Source: Bacteroidia bacterium (GTDB lineage: Bacteria; Bacteroidota; Bacteroidia; Palsa-965). From it: a DNA stretch of 46,090 nucleotides. The DNA lies in contig JAKLJE010000004.1 of assembly GCA_023151315.1 (NCBI GenBank), positions 149,288 through 195,377 on the forward strand, given 5' to 3'. Every line of letters starts with the position of its first letter. Within the stretch, counting starts at the first letter, position 1. Positions 24,696 through 33,566 of the stretch are shown piece after piece. A model generated the notes under the pieces. The model did not search any database and was not told where the DNA came from. It was given only the letters and a program-made list of their open reading frames with translations. The translations under genes were made by a program, and so were the position numbers.

Positions 24696-25601
24696 TTACG
24701 GGGTGGCGTTGTTTACGAGGGCCAGTTGAAATCCGTTCGGACTTATCGCAACACGTGATATGGACGTAATTCCGAATCCGCTCAGATCTGCAAATTGAAG
24801 CCACTCTGTGCTGGTTCCTATTTTCCAGGAATACAATTTCGAACCTGAACCCATGATGAGAAATCCTCGCTTGTCCACAGCAAAATCTTCGGAACCTTCT
24901 ACACAGGGAACCGGAGTGAATTCTTCTGCTTTCACACCGTTCTTGTCCACGGCCTTTATCCAGCGTTTTCCTTCACTGTCTTCCTGCGTATAAAGCATGA
25001 TCTTGCGTTTCTCCGTCTTGTAAACGCTCATACAGCGGCCTATGTTGTTCGCTACAATTTTTGTGGACTGCGATTTAACATCACATACCACCATAGAAAC
25101 AGGCGTGGTCAGTTGAAACAAGAACAGCGTGTTTTCATCCAGCCATGCATGATATCCAACCGCATAAACTTTAGGAAGGAGTAATTGTGATTTACCTGAG
25201 ACCTTGTGGTATTTCCAGAGACGTTGTGTGGAATCGCGCTCCACAACTACTGCAGAAATATATTTATTCCCGTACATGTATGTGGGAGAGTATTCACTCA
25301 CCGGAGTTTGTGTAATGCGGTTGATCACTTTGCCATCAACACTGTAGCGGTAAATTTCCGTTTGTCCATTATCGCGTTCTGATGACCACAATAAATAAGA
25401 GCCGTTTTCAGAAAACGAAGGTTGACTATCGTATCCATTATTGTTACTGATGTTACGACCTGCAATGATGTTGTGCTTGCCTGCGTCATAGGTATAATTG
25501 AACAACCACACATCAGTTCCTTGTGGCAATACATTGAAGCCGGTGAAAGAAGTTGCGCCGATCAGAATAACAGCGCAAATGATATAGAATCTGCTTTTCA
25601 T
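24696..25601 (-). CDS. Exported TolB-like beta-propeller protein
   Basis: The product has 301 residues with an N-terminal signal peptide (FYIICAVILIGATSFTGF). PD40/TolB-type blades are visible: QPSFSENGSYLLWSSERDNG, IYRYSVDGKVINRITQT and SRVAISPNGFQLALVNN. It looks like a single six- or seven-bladed propeller filling the whole mature chain, with no sorting domain, so it is likely periplasmic. Function unknown; such propellers often bind peptides or ligands. The very short gaps to both neighbours (6 bp upstream, 3 bp downstream) place it inside an operon between the PaiB-like and GNAT genes. Confidence 0.82.
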   Translation of the reverse strand: MKSRFYIICAVILIGATSFTGFNVLPQGTDVWLFNYTYDAGKHNIIAGRNISNNNGYDSQPSFSENGSYLLWSSERDNGQTEIYRYSVDGKVINRITQTPVSEYSPTYMYGNKYISAVVVERDSTQRLWKYHKVSGKSQLLLPKVYAVGYHAWLDENTLFLFQLTTPVSMVVCDVKSQSTKIVANNIGRCMSVYKTEKRKIMLYTQEDSEGKRWIKAVDKNGVKAEEFTPVPCVEGSEDFAVDKRGFLIMGSGSKLYSWKIGTSTEWLQFADLSGFGITSISRVAISPNGFQLALVNNATP

Positions 25602-25607
25602 TTTTTG

Positions 25608-26195
25608 TTACATGTATTTTGCAAGGTCACTGCTATTCCCGTCTTGAGAAAAATGTTTTTTAATTCGTTCTTTTTCGACGGACGATTTATTCTGACTCAG
25701 CTTAAATTTCCCGTCCAGTTTTTCTACAACTAATTTAAAAGCAACAATCGCTTTCTTCATCGGATTCAGATAATCCGGCGCAAGGGAATCATATTGTTTG
25801 CGGTATTCCGGCTCATAACTTTCAATCATCGCTTTCAGCAGTTCTTCCTTTTCGGATTCACTGCAGATTTCAATTCTCCCATGGGCATGCACAGCTATAT
25901 AATTCCAGGTAGGAACATTTTGCTTCGAATCATAATGCGAAGGAGAAACGTAACCATGCGGACCATTGAAAACGATTGTAGCCAGACTTCCGTTGCTGAT
26001 GGATTTACCATGCGGATTTGCCGCAGCCATATGACTGCTCAGTATCAATGGTTCCGTGGTTTCAATTGCAAATGGCAAATGCGTGATGTACGGCAGTTCA
26101 GCTCCGTTGCTTACCAAAGCTCCGAACGAGTTGGAACGAATGAAGGTAATCAGTTCTTCTGTATCGGCATTACGGAAGTGATGCGGAATGTACAT
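25608..26195 (-). CDS. PaiB-family FMN-binding protein
   Basis: The product has 195 residues and matches the FMN-binding negative transcriptional regulator family over its whole length: MYIPHHFR at the start, then ELITFIRSNSFGALVSNG, LPYITHLPFAIE, GPHGYVSPSHY, VPTWNYIAVHAHGRIEI and the closing helical part. The fold is a split-barrel flavin-binding domain; B. subtilis PaiB reduces sporulation and protease gene expression, and other members are flavin reductase-like. It is the first gene of a four-gene minus-strand unit (PaiB-like, propeller, GNAT, secreted protein). Divergent to the lipoprotein gene at 26270 with 74 bp between. Confidence 0.94.
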   Translation of the reverse strand: MYIPHHFRNADTEELITFIRSNSFGALVSNGAELPYITHLPFAIETTEPLILSSHMAAANPHGKSISNGSLATIVFNGPHGYVSPSHYDSKQNVPTWNYIAVHAHGRIEICSESEKEELLKAMIESYEPEYRKQYDSLAPDYLNPMKKAIVAFKLVVEKLDGKFKLSQNKSSVEKERIKKHFSQDGNSSDLAKYM

Positions 26196-26269
26196 AGCCC
26201 CTAAAATAGTGAAAAGTAAGTCAGGAAAATGCCCGGTCGCAATTATATGCCGATTGCGTAAATTGCATT

Positions 26270-27559
26270 ATGAGAAAGTTGTTGTTCGTCGTAATGTGTG
26301 TAGCATTCATCGTGTCCTGCCGCAAGGAGGAAGACCGTGAAGCGCCGGGTGTAGCAATAACATCTCCTGCGGCCGGATCACAATTGAATGTGCTGGATGT
26401 TGTGAATGTTGGAGTGAACATTACAGATAACGAAGAACTGAGCAGAGTGGATTTGCGCCTGGTGAGCAATGATATGATTCCGGTATTGCCTGTTTCGTCA
26501 CGCAATATCAGTGGTACCAGTCAATCAGTGACAATTACTTACGTGCTTGATGATATTCGTCTGGAGACGGGATCATACTATTTCGAGGTTATAGCATATG
26601 ATGCAACCGGAAATGAAGAACATGCTTTTGTGCAGGTTAACGTAACCGCACTTCCACTTCAATTGAAGAGCATAATTGCGGCATATACAGCTCCTGGAAC
26701 AATAGATGTAATGCAGATTGATTCCGCATGGAATCTTTCATCCTTAGGTGCATTCACCGGCGACTTTACTGATTTAGCAGTAAGCTCATGGTGGCAGCAA
26801 GTCGGATATACCGGAAAAATCAGCGGACCGTTCAGAAGCTGGTCGCTCGATGGAAATTATTCTGGATGGACAACGAACGCATTCCCGAGTACCGGAGATT
26901 ATTGGGGGAAATGTGAAGCGATCGGTCGTGATTGGTTCATTAATTTTCGCGCAGATGGTGTTATCCGTTCGAAGACATGGACGGGGCAGAATACCGCGCA
27001 GTACACTGCCAATTCAGGTTACTTCTTCAACGCATTCACAGTTTCAGGAAGTTATTTTTTCGCTGATCAGGTTGATGCAACGGGAACGAATCGTGTGTTG
27101 TCTGTTTTCGATAAAGCTACAGGTGGAGGAGCAGTGCAACAGACAACATTAACTGCTGTTCCGTTGAAAATGTTTCCGAGGGATAACAGCAGCATCTACA
27201 TTGCCGCTAACAATGGCAATCAGGCCAAGTTGCTGATATATGATTTCAGCATGAACGGAACATGGGAACCGGTGTCACTTCCTGCCGGACGACTTTTGTC
27301 TGCGACACAGGTAGATTCAAACACGTTGTTACTGGCGATGGATAACGGCAACATTTATAAGTTTACTTACAATCCTGTAGGTGCTGTGGTTTGGGCAACA
27401 CGTTCTGCGCAGCAAGTGCGTTATGATCCTGCAGGTAATACTGTGATTACTGCGGAAGGAGTGAATGTGCGGCAATATGATTACAATAATGCAGCACAGA
27501 TCAACAGCATTGCAATGCCAGATTCAGTAGATGATGTTGAATTAAGGTATAACCGTTGA
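26270..27559 (+). CDS. Lipoprotein with Ig-like domain and propeller-like body
   Basis: The product has 429 residues. The lipoprotein signal MRKLLFVVMCVAFIVSC ends at Cys17, followed by RKEED (acidic residues after Cys favour outer-membrane or surface retention in this phylum). Residues about 25-130 are an Ig/cadherin-like domain: APGVAITSPAAGSQLNV, VDLRLVSND, YYFEVIAYDATGNEE. The remaining 300 residues have repeated short strands (WNLSSLGAF, VDATGTNRVLSVFDK, NGNQAKLLIYDFS, VDSNTLLLAMDNGNIYKFTY) that read as a beta propeller. No catalytic motif seen. Convergent with accA, 6 bp apart. Confidence 0.82.
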   Translation: MRKLLFVVMCVAFIVSCRKEEDREAPGVAITSPAAGSQLNVLDVVNVGVNITDNEELSRVDLRLVSNDMIPVLPVSSRNISGTSQSVTITYVLDDIRLETGSYYFEVIAYDATGNEEHAFVQVNVTALPLQLKSIIAAYTAPGTIDVMQIDSAWNLSSLGAFTGDFTDLAVSSWWQQVGYTGKISGPFRSWSLDGNYSGWTTNAFPSTGDYWGKCEAIGRDWFINFRADGVIRSKTWTGQNTAQYTANSGYFFNAFTVSGSYFFADQVDATGTNRVLSVFDKATGGGAVQQTTLTAVPLKMFPRDNSSIYIAANNGNQAKLLIYDFSMNGTWEPVSLPAGRLLSATQVDSNTLLLAMDNGNIYKFTYNPVGAVVWATRSAQQVRYDPAGNTVITAEGVNVRQYDYNNAAQINSIAMPDSVDDVELRYNR

Positions 27560-27565
27560 TCGTAA

Positions 27566-28519
27566 TTACTCGATCACTACACCCATCTTGCAGAACTTAT
27601 CGATACGCTGATTAATGCGCTCGTCAGCTTTCAACTTTGAAAGCTCATCAATGTTCTCAAGAATTGCTTTTTTGGTTGCTGCGAATGTGTCGTCCCAATT
27701 GGTATGCGCTCCGCCGATCGGTTCAGGAATAATTCCGTCAATCAATCCTTGTCCCTGCATATCTGTTGCAGTGAGTTTGAGTGCTTCTGCTGCACGCTCT
27801 TTGAAATCCCAGGTGCGCCAGAGAATCGTTGAACAGTTCTCCGGAGAAATTACAGAGTACCATGAATTTTCCAGCATAAGTACACGATCACCCACACCGA
27901 TTCCCAATGCACCACCTGAAGCTCCTTCTCCGATGATGATGCAGATTACAGGAACTTTCAATCGCGACATCTCAAGAAGATTTCTCGCGATCGCTTCTCC
28001 TTGTCCGCGTTCTTCTGCTTCCAATCCCGGAAATGCGCCCGGTGTATCGATCAAAGTGACAACAGGCTTATTGAATTTCTCAGCGAGTTTCATCAAGCGC
28101 AAAGCTTTCCGATATCCTTCAGGATTCGGCATACCGAAATTATGATACTGACGTTGCTTGGTGTTGCGACCTTTCTGCTGACCGATGAACATTACTGTTT
28201 TTCCGTCAATGCTTCCAAAGCCGCCAACCATCGCACGATCATCACGAACGGTACGATCTCCGTGTAACTCGATGTATTCTCCGTTGGTCAGATACTTGAT
28301 ATAATCATTCGAGTACGGACGATCCGGATGACGGGAAACCTGAACGCGTTGCCACGGTGTAAGTTTTCCGTATATCTCTTTCTGCTTAGCTACTATCTTT
28401 TCTTCGATCTCAGCAACAGATGATGACACGTCAACACCGTTTTTCTCAGCAGTATGTTTCATTTTGTCGCGAAGCTCAACGAGTTCAGCGATCGGCTTTT
28501 CAAAATCAAGATAATTCAT
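27566..28519 (-). CDS. accA: Acetyl-CoA carboxylase carboxyltransferase subunit alpha
   Basis: With AccD it transfers the carboxyl group from carboxybiotin to acetyl-CoA, making malonyl-CoA for fatty acid synthesis in the cytosol. The 317 residues match the family length. Seen: the N-terminal coiled-coil part ([17 protein letters not shown]), [32 protein letters not shown], the crotonase-like oxyanion region [12 protein letters not shown], then [20 protein letters not shown] and [20 protein letters not shown]. It has its own -7 box at 28541. No accB, accC or accD is nearby. It diverges from ispE by 100 bp. Confidence 0.97.
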   Translation of the reverse strand: MNYLDFEKPIAELVELRDKMKHTAEKNGVDVSSSVAEIEEKIVAKQKEIYGKLTPWQRVQVSRHPDRPYSNDYIKYLTNGEYIELHGDRTVRDDRAMVGGFGSIDGKTVMFIGQQKGRNTKQRQYHNFGMPNPEGYRKALRLMKLAEKFNKPVVTLIDTPGAFPGLEAEERGQGEAIARNLLEMSRLKVPVICIIIGEGASGGALGIGVGDRVLMLENSWYSVISPENCSTILWRTWDFKERAAEALKLTATDMQGQGLIDGIIPEPIGGAHTNWDDTFAATKKAILENIDELSKLKADERINQRIDKFCKMGVVIE

Positions 28520-28540
28520 GGTTCATGAATTTATTCGCGG

Positions 28541-28548
28541 CAAAGATA
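28541..28548 (-). promoter_or_regulatory. accA promoter -7 box
   Basis: Minus strand TATCTTTG matches TANNTTTG exactly, 21 nt before the accA ATG. No good -33 TTG at 19-21 nt. Confidence 0.6.
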
Positions 28549-28606
28549 ACAATTCCTGTTCCTTATCCGTGCCGCTGAAAAACTCGTTTTGACTCTGTTT
28601 TTGCGT

Positions 28607-28614
28607 TAATTTCG
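28607..28614 (+). promoter_or_regulatory. ispE promoter -7 box
   Basis: TAATTTCG fits TANNTTYG and ends 5 nt before the ATG, so the mRNA would have little or no leader. Confidence 0.5.
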
Positions 28615-28619
28615 CCGCA

Positions 28620-29438
28620 ATGATCAGTTATCCGAAATCCAAGATCAATTTAGGTCTGCACGTGACCGAAAAGCGCAGCGATGGTTATCACAACATCGAA
28701 ACAGTTTTTCATTGTGTAGATTGGACGGATATTATCGAAGTGTTGCCGGGACCTAAACATTCCAGAGGTGTTGAAATTCATATTTCAGGACTTTCTGTTT
28801 CCGGAAAACACAGTGATAATCTGATTGTGAAAGCCTATAATCAACTTGCACAGGATTATTCAATTGACGCTGTGAAAGTATATCTGCACAAACAGGTACC
28901 GATGGGCGCAGGTTTGGGTGGCGGTTCTGCGGATGCAGCTGCAATGCTTAAATCGTTGAGTGAAATTTTTCAATTGAAAATATCCGTTGAGGAACTGGAG
29001 CAGCGTGCAGCAAAACTTGGTGCTGATTGCGCTTTTTTCATTGAAGGCAAACCGGTTTATGCAACCGGAACCGGAACGCAGTTTTCTTCCTGTACTGTGA
29101 ATCTTGGCGGATGGTATATTTACATTATACATCCCGGCATTCACGTGGGTACTGCGGAAGCATATTCCGGAGTTGTGCCGAAGAAATCCGAAGTCTCCAT
29201 TCCTGAAATATTATCGCGTCCGGTAGAAGAGTGGAAGTATCATCTCAGCAATGACTTTGAAAATTCTGTTTTCGCAAAGCATGACGAGATCGCTGCGGTA
29301 AAAGCGAACTTGTATAATCACGGCGCCGTTTACGCGGCAATGAGCGGAAGCGGTTCTGCTGTATTCGGATTGTTTCGTGATAAACCAGTGCAGATGAATC
29401 TGCCTTCGCATTATCGCAGTAAGATTACTGTACTCTGA
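28620..29438 (+). CDS. ispE: 4-diphosphocytidyl-2-C-methyl-D-erythritol kinase
   Basis: Phosphorylates the 2-hydroxyl of CDP-ME in the MEP pathway of isoprenoid synthesis (GHMP kinase family). The 272 residues contain the substrate-binding start SYPKSKINLGLHV (catalytic-region Lys8), the ATP-binding glycine motif VPMGAGLGGGSADAAAML (residues 93-110), the catalytic Asp in LGADCAFFI (D136), and the third GHMP motif AAMSGSGSAVFGLF. The presence of IspE shows that this organism uses the MEP rather than the mevalonate route. Its stop directly abuts the stop of the convergent lptF/G-like gene without any spacer, so no separate terminator exists. Confidence 0.96.
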   Translation: MISYPKSKINLGLHVTEKRSDGYHNIETVFHCVDWTDIIEVLPGPKHSRGVEIHISGLSVSGKHSDNLIVKAYNQLAQDYSIDAVKVYLHKQVPMGAGLGGGSADAAAMLKSLSEIFQLKISVEELEQRAAKLGADCAFFIEGKPVYATGTGTQFSSCTVNLGGWYIYIIHPGIHVGTAEAYSGVVPKKSEVSIPEILSRPVEEWKYHLSNDFENSVFAKHDEIAAVKANLYNHGAVYAAMSGSGSAVFGLFRDKPVQMNLPSHYRSKITVL

Positions 29439-30527
29439 TTATTTCGGTGCTGTACGTATCATGTACGCAGCAATTAAAGCGAAAATTGCATTCGGAATCC
29501 ACACTGCAACTGCAGGATGCATAACACCGGACGAAGCATAGCTGGTGAAAATCTGCATGAAGAAAATGAACACGAAGCTCATCGCGATTCCAATTCCCAA
29601 TTGCTTTCCGATTCCTCCGCGTACTTTTCTGCTGGAAACCGCCACACCGAGGATCGTCATGATGAACGTGGCAAAAGGGAATGCAATGCGTCGCTGTTTC
29701 TCGATTTCATACAGATGAACGTTTTCCGATCCCTTGATTTTCTCGTTCGCAATATATTGTGAAAGCTCAGTGGAGTTCATACTTTCCATTACGTTCTGAA
29801 CACGGCCGAAATCCTTCGGAGAAAGATTGATTACAGTGTCGATCTGAGCTCCTTTGAAAAGCCGCTCCTTGTCACCGTTGATAATACGACCGGAATAATC
29901 AACGATACTCCATTTCGAAGTCGTACTGTCCCAACGGATTTCACGTGCAGAGATTTTCATCTTCAGTTCCATTCCTGAAAATTTCTCAAGCGTGAATCGT
30001 GTTCCGACGTTATTCTCCGAATTGTAACGTTCCATGTAAATGAATACACCCGGCGCTACCTGACGGTGAATATTCTGATCCATGTTCACGAAGTGTGATC
30101 CTACGTACTTCGATTCAAATTCGAGTCGTTTTTTATTAGCTTCAGGAATGATATAGTTGCTGAGAACAAAAGATAGTACTGCAATCATTGTTGCGCCGAT
30201 CATGTATGGACGAAGCAGACGATAAAAGCTGACACCTCCGCTGAGCATGGCTACGATTTCAGTTCTTGCAGCGAGTCGCGATGTGAAGAAAATCACTGCG
30301 ATGAAGGTGAAGAGATAGGCGAAAAGATTGACGAAATACGGAATGAAGTTGACGTAATAATCAAACACGATTTCTTTAAGCGGAATATCATGCGTGATGA
30401 AATCTTCGATCTTCTCCGAAATATCGAATACAATCACGATACATATGATCAGCAATATGGAAAAGAAAAACGTTCCGAGGAATTTCTTCAGAATGTAACG
30501 ATCCAGTATGGGCAGAAAGCTGAACAA
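29439..30527 (-). CDS. LptF/LptG family permease (YjgP/YjgQ)
   Basis: The product has 362 residues. It is an inner-membrane permease subunit of the LPS export machine LptBFGC, with six membrane spans: three at the N-terminus (FLGTFFFSILLIICIVIVF, YFVNLFAYLFTFIAVIFF, IGATMIAVLSFVLSNYII), a periplasmic beta-jellyroll (residues about 130-265, YMERYNSENNVGTRF, WDSTTSKWSI), and three at the C-terminus (IAFPFATFIMTILGVAVS and following). Bacteroidota often carry one or two such proteins; F and G cannot be told apart here. The only start available after the in-frame stop is TTG at 30527, 1 bp beyond the tgt stop; it begins FSFLPILDRYILKKF, which is the normal family N-terminus. So a TTG start is decided by the sequence. 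Confidence 0.92.
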   Translation of the reverse strand: MFSFLPILDRYILKKFLGTFFFSILLIICIVIVFDISEKIEDFITHDIPLKEIVFDYYVNFIPYFVNLFAYLFTFIAVIFFTSRLAARTEIVAMLSGGVSFYRLLRPYMIGATMIAVLSFVLSNYIIPEANKKRLEFESKYVGSHFVNMDQNIHRQVAPGVFIYMERYNSENNVGTRFTLEKFSGMELKMKISAREIRWDSTTSKWSIVDYSGRIINGDKERLFKGAQIDTVINLSPKDFGRVQNVMESMNSTELSQYIANEKIKGSENVHLYEIEKQRRIAFPFATFIMTILGVAVSSRKVRGGIGKQLGIGIAMSFVFIFFMQIFTSYASSGVMHPAVAVWIPNAIFALIAAYMIRTAPK

Positions 30528-30528
30528 A

Positions 30529-31659
30529 TCAAAGTCGGTTTTTCAATTGAGGCACAAGTTCGGATTTCCACGCAGAAAACGTACCATCCAGTATGCGCAG
30601 ACGTGCTTCTTTAACAAGACTTAAGTAAAATGCAAGATTGTGCACGGAAGCAATCATTGCACCGAGAATTTCTTCGCTGTGAACGAGATGGCGCAGGTAT
30701 GCTTTGCTGTAAGTTTGATCAACATAACTGGTACCGTTTTCGTCGAGTGCGGAATGATCGTTTCTCCACTTCTCGTTCCGGATATTGATGATTCCTTTGC
30801 GCGTGAAAAGGAGTCCGTGACGCGCATTTCGGGTTGGCATTACACAATCGAACATATCTACACCGAGAGCAATACATTCAAGAATGTTTTCAGGTGTTCC
30901 TACGCCCATCAGGTAACGTGGTTTTTCTGCCGGGAGAATATCCGTTACAACATCCGTAAGTTCATACATCTGCTCTGCAGGTTCGCCAACTGATAATCCT
31001 CCGATCGCGTTCCCTTCGCGGTTCTGATCAGCGATGTATTTGGCAGATTGCTGACGCAGATCTTTATATACACTTCCCTGTACAATCGGGAATAATGTCT
31101 GTTGATGACCGTAAATCGGCTGCGTGGAGTCAAATCGTTTGATGCAGCGATCCAGCCAGCGATGTGTCATGGCCATGGACTTACGTGCATAATCATACTC
31201 ACACGGATATGGTGTGCATTCATCAAAAGCCATGATGATGTCTGCTCCGATAGTACGTTGAACATCCATCACATTTTCAGGTGTGAAAATATGTTTTGAT
31301 CCGTCGATGTGAGAGCGGAATTCAACACCTTCTTCTTTCAGTTTGCGTGTACCGGAAAGGGAATACACCTGAAATCCGCCACTGTCAGTGAGTATAGGTT
31401 TTTCCCATCCGTTGAACTTATGAAGTCCGCCGGCAGTTTGAAGAACCTGCATTCCCGGACGCAGATAAAGGTGATAAGTATTACCAAGGATAATCTGCGC
31501 TTTAATATCATCACGCAACTCACGCTGATGCACCGCTTTCACTGTACCCGCTGTACCAACCGGCATGAATATCGGAGTCTCAATGGTTCCGTGATCGGTA
31601 GTGATCAGTCCGGCACGCGCTTTTGAAGAAGCGTCTGTCTGTAACAGTTCAAATTTCAC
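30529..31659 (-). CDS. tgt: tRNA-guanine transglycosylase
   Basis: Exchanges G34 for preQ1 in tRNAs for Asp, Asn, His and Tyr, a step of queuosine formation. The 376 residues show the catalytic D92 in TDSGGFQVYS, GGLSVGEP (residues 220-227) and the nucleophile D271 in FDCVMPTRNAR. The C-terminal zinc site is not normal: where E. coli has three Cys ligands (CDCYTC), this protein has G309, S311 and D314 in NGTSYVDQTYS, while the His ligand remains (VHNL, H340). From memory this is common in Bacteroidota, so it is not a sign of decay. Start is GTG at 31659, placed 4 nt after a TATCTTTG -7 box, so the mRNA may be leaderless. Co-transcribed with the lptF/G gene. Confidence 0.95.
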   Translation of the reverse strand: MKFELLQTDASSKARAGLITTDHGTIETPIFMPVGTAGTVKAVHQRELRDDIKAQIILGNTYHLYLRPGMQVLQTAGGLHKFNGWEKPILTDSGGFQVYSLSGTRKLKEEGVEFRSHIDGSKHIFTPENVMDVQRTIGADIIMAFDECTPYPCEYDYARKSMAMTHRWLDRCIKRFDSTQPIYGHQQTLFPIVQGSVYKDLRQQSAKYIADQNREGNAIGGLSVGEPAEQMYELTDVVTDILPAEKPRYLMGVGTPENILECIALGVDMFDCVMPTRNARHGLLFTRKGIINIRNEKWRNDHSALDENGTSYVDQTYSKAYLRHLVHSEEILGAMIASVHNLAFYLSLVKEARLRILDGTFSAWKSELVPQLKNRL

Positions 31660-31663
31660 GAGG

Positions 31664-31671
31664 CAAAGATA
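31664..31671 (-). promoter_or_regulatory. tgt promoter -7 box
   Basis: Minus strand TATCTTTG, an exact TANNTTTG match, ending 4 nt before the GTG start of tgt. Supports both the start choice and a leaderless transcript. Confidence 0.6.
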
Positions 31672-31809
31672 CTTATTCGGAATGAAGGAGGAGGAAGGGC
31701 AGACAATAGCGGCAAACGCTGATTCCGGAGCTCGAAAAGAACACTTGAGATGTTAATATTTTTGTTCAAATCCATCTTCTGTACGCCATTTCCACCCCTG
31801 CAGCGCATT

Positions 31810-31817
31810 TACCTTTG
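31810..31817 (+). promoter_or_regulatory. Promoter -7 box of the glycosyltransferase operon
   Basis: TACCTTTG matches TANNTTTG and ends 4 nt before the ATG at 31822. A TTT at 31789-31791 lies 18 nt upstream as a poor -33. Confidence 0.6.
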
Positions 31818-31821
31818 AGCC

Positions 31822-32961
31822 ATGTTTGACTGGAACGCGCTGATACAGGTTTCTCCCGGAATGATAGTATTCTGGTTGCTGGTATTGGCGCTGCTGATTC
31901 TGCTTTTTTATTACCTGCGGTTCTACCTTCTTCTGGGACGCTATAAGTCAAGCTACAAACCAGTTGAAGAGTGGCCAAAAGTTTCAGTTGTTATTTGTGC
32001 CCGTAACGAGGAAGTGAATCTCACGCGTTATCTGCAGCAGGTTTTGGATCAGGATTATCCCGATTTTGAAGTTGTTGTGGTGAATGATTGCAGCTGGGAC
32101 AACACCGGTGATATTCTTGAAGAGTTTGCCAAGCGTAATAAGCATCTCAAAATTGTAACCATCAAAGAGGATGAATACTATCAACACGGCAAGAAAGTGG
32201 CGTTGATGATGGGTATCAAAGGTGCAAGTAATGATTTGCTGGTTCTTACCGATGCGGATTGTTATCCTGCTTCCAATCAATGGTTGAAGAAGATGACTTC
32301 CGGATTCGGAGCCGGTAAAGAAATTGTTCTTGGTTACGGACCTTACAAACGCGAGAAAGGTTTTCTCAATACACTCATTCGTTATGACGCTGCCACTATA
32401 GGCATTCAGTATTTGTCATTCGGATTAGCCGGAAGAACTTACATGGGTGTAGGACGAAATCTGGCTTACCGCAAAGCGTTGTTTTACAAAGTCAAAGGAT
32501 TTGCCTCGCATTATCACATTCCGAGCGGAGATGACGATTTGTTTGTGAATGAAGCAGCTACGCATTCGAATGCAATTGTAATGGCCGATAAGGACGCATT
32601 CACTTATACCGATGCCAAAGACACATTCCGGAAATGGTGGAGACAGAAACAACGTCATCTTCTGACGGGCAAACGATACAAAGCTTCTGATAAATTCCGC
32701 CTTGGAACCTACGTTGCGGCGCAATGGTTGTTTTATGCAGCCTTAACTGCGGCATTGGTCATGCAATTTCAATGGATGGTCGTAACAGGAATATTTGTGT
32801 TCCGCCTGTTGATTCAAATGCTTATCTTTAATAGCTGTTTCAGAAAGCTGGATGAAAAAGGATTGCTGGCGTTATTGCCCTTCCTCGAAATATTCTTCCT
32901 GCTGTTCTATCCGGTAATTACGCTGGCACGCGCATTGAGAAGGAAAACACCATGGAATTGA
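31822..32961 (+). CDS. Membrane-bound family 2 glycosyltransferase
   Basis: The product has 379 residues. One N-terminal span (MIVFWLLVLALLILLFYYL) precedes a GT2 domain: VSVVICARNEEVNLTRYL, EVVVVNDCSWDNTGDIL, the DxD-type motif VLTDADCYPAS (metal and nucleotide-sugar binding), PSGDDDLFVNEAA (acceptor-site D-D) and KWWRQKQRHL in the Q-x-x-R-W place (here Q-K-Q-R-H). Two or three spans close the protein. It likely adds a sugar to a lipid or polysaccharide at the cytoplasmic face of the inner membrane; donor and acceptor unknown. It overlaps the sigma factor gene by 10 bp, so the two are coupled. Confidence 0.92.
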   Translation: MFDWNALIQVSPGMIVFWLLVLALLILLFYYLRFYLLLGRYKSSYKPVEEWPKVSVVICARNEEVNLTRYLQQVLDQDYPDFEVVVVNDCSWDNTGDILEEFAKRNKHLKIVTIKEDEYYQHGKKVALMMGIKGASNDLLVLTDADCYPASNQWLKKMTSGFGAGKEIVLGYGPYKREKGFLNTLIRYDAATIGIQYLSFGLAGRTYMGVGRNLAYRKALFYKVKGFASHYHIPSGDDDLFVNEAATHSNAIVMADKDAFTYTDAKDTFRKWWRQKQRHLLTGKRYKASDKFRLGTYVAAQWLFYAALTAALVMQFQWMVVTGIFVFRLLIQMLIFNSCFRKLDEKGLLALLPFLEIFFLLFYPVITLARALRRKTPWN

Positions 32962-33566
32962 GCGAGAACGAAAATCTGTCGGATAAAGGTTTGTACGATT
33001 ACAAACTTGTGCGGAAGGCGCTGGAGGAAGGCGATCAGAAAGCGTATGCCGAATTAATGGGGCGTTACCGCGATTCAGTGTATTTCATGTTGCTGAAAAT
33101 GGTCAACAACAAAGACGACGCTGAAGATCTTACCGTTGAGGCATTCGGGAAAGCATTCAAAAGATTGGGACAATACACTCCGAATTTCGCATTCAGTACC
33201 TGGTTATTCCGTATTGCAACCAACAATTGCATTGACTTTATCCGACGCAAGCGAAAAAATACTTTTTCATTGGATCGAACTATTCAGGACGATGAAGGCG
33301 GCGAAATGGTAATTGATATCAAAGCTGAAACACTCGATCCTGAAGAGCACATCATGAAGAAGCAGAAAATTATTCTGCTTCGTGAGCTGGTGGATAAACT
33401 GAAACCTCGCTACCGCACATTGATTGAAATGCGTTACTTTCAGGAGTTATCGTACGAAGAGATTGCTGCAGAACTGGATCTTCCGCTTGGAACGGTAAAG
33501 GCACAATTGTTCCGTGCACGTGAATTTCTGTACAACGTACTGAAGAATACACAGGGCAAAATCTGA
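32952..33566 (+). CDS. ECF-type RNA polymerase sigma factor
   Basis: The product has 204 residues with a sigma-70 region 2 (YFMLLKMVNNKDDAEDLTVE, AFSTWLFRIATNNCIDFIRR; residues about 35-100) and a region 4 (ELSYEEIAAELDLPLGTVKA, then a LFRAREFLY helix; residues about 140-195). Regions 1 and 3 are absent, which defines the ECF group. The linker is acidic (DDEGGEMVIDIKAE). No anti-sigma gene lies beside it; instead it overlaps a glycosyltransferase gene (10 bp) and rsmG (1 bp). Bacteroidota ECF factors of this size are known to control envelope and T9SS genes in some species, but whether this one does is not shown by the sequence. Confidence 0.94.
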   Translation: MELSENENLSDKGLYDYKLVRKALEEGDQKAYAELMGRYRDSVYFMLLKMVNNKDDAEDLTVEAFGKAFKRLGQYTPNFAFSTWLFRIATNNCIDFIRRKRKNTFSLDRTIQDDEGGEMVIDIKAETLDPEEHIMKKQKIILLRELVDKLKPRYRTLIEMRYFQELSYEEIAAELDLPLGTVKAQLFRAREFLYNVLKNTQGKI

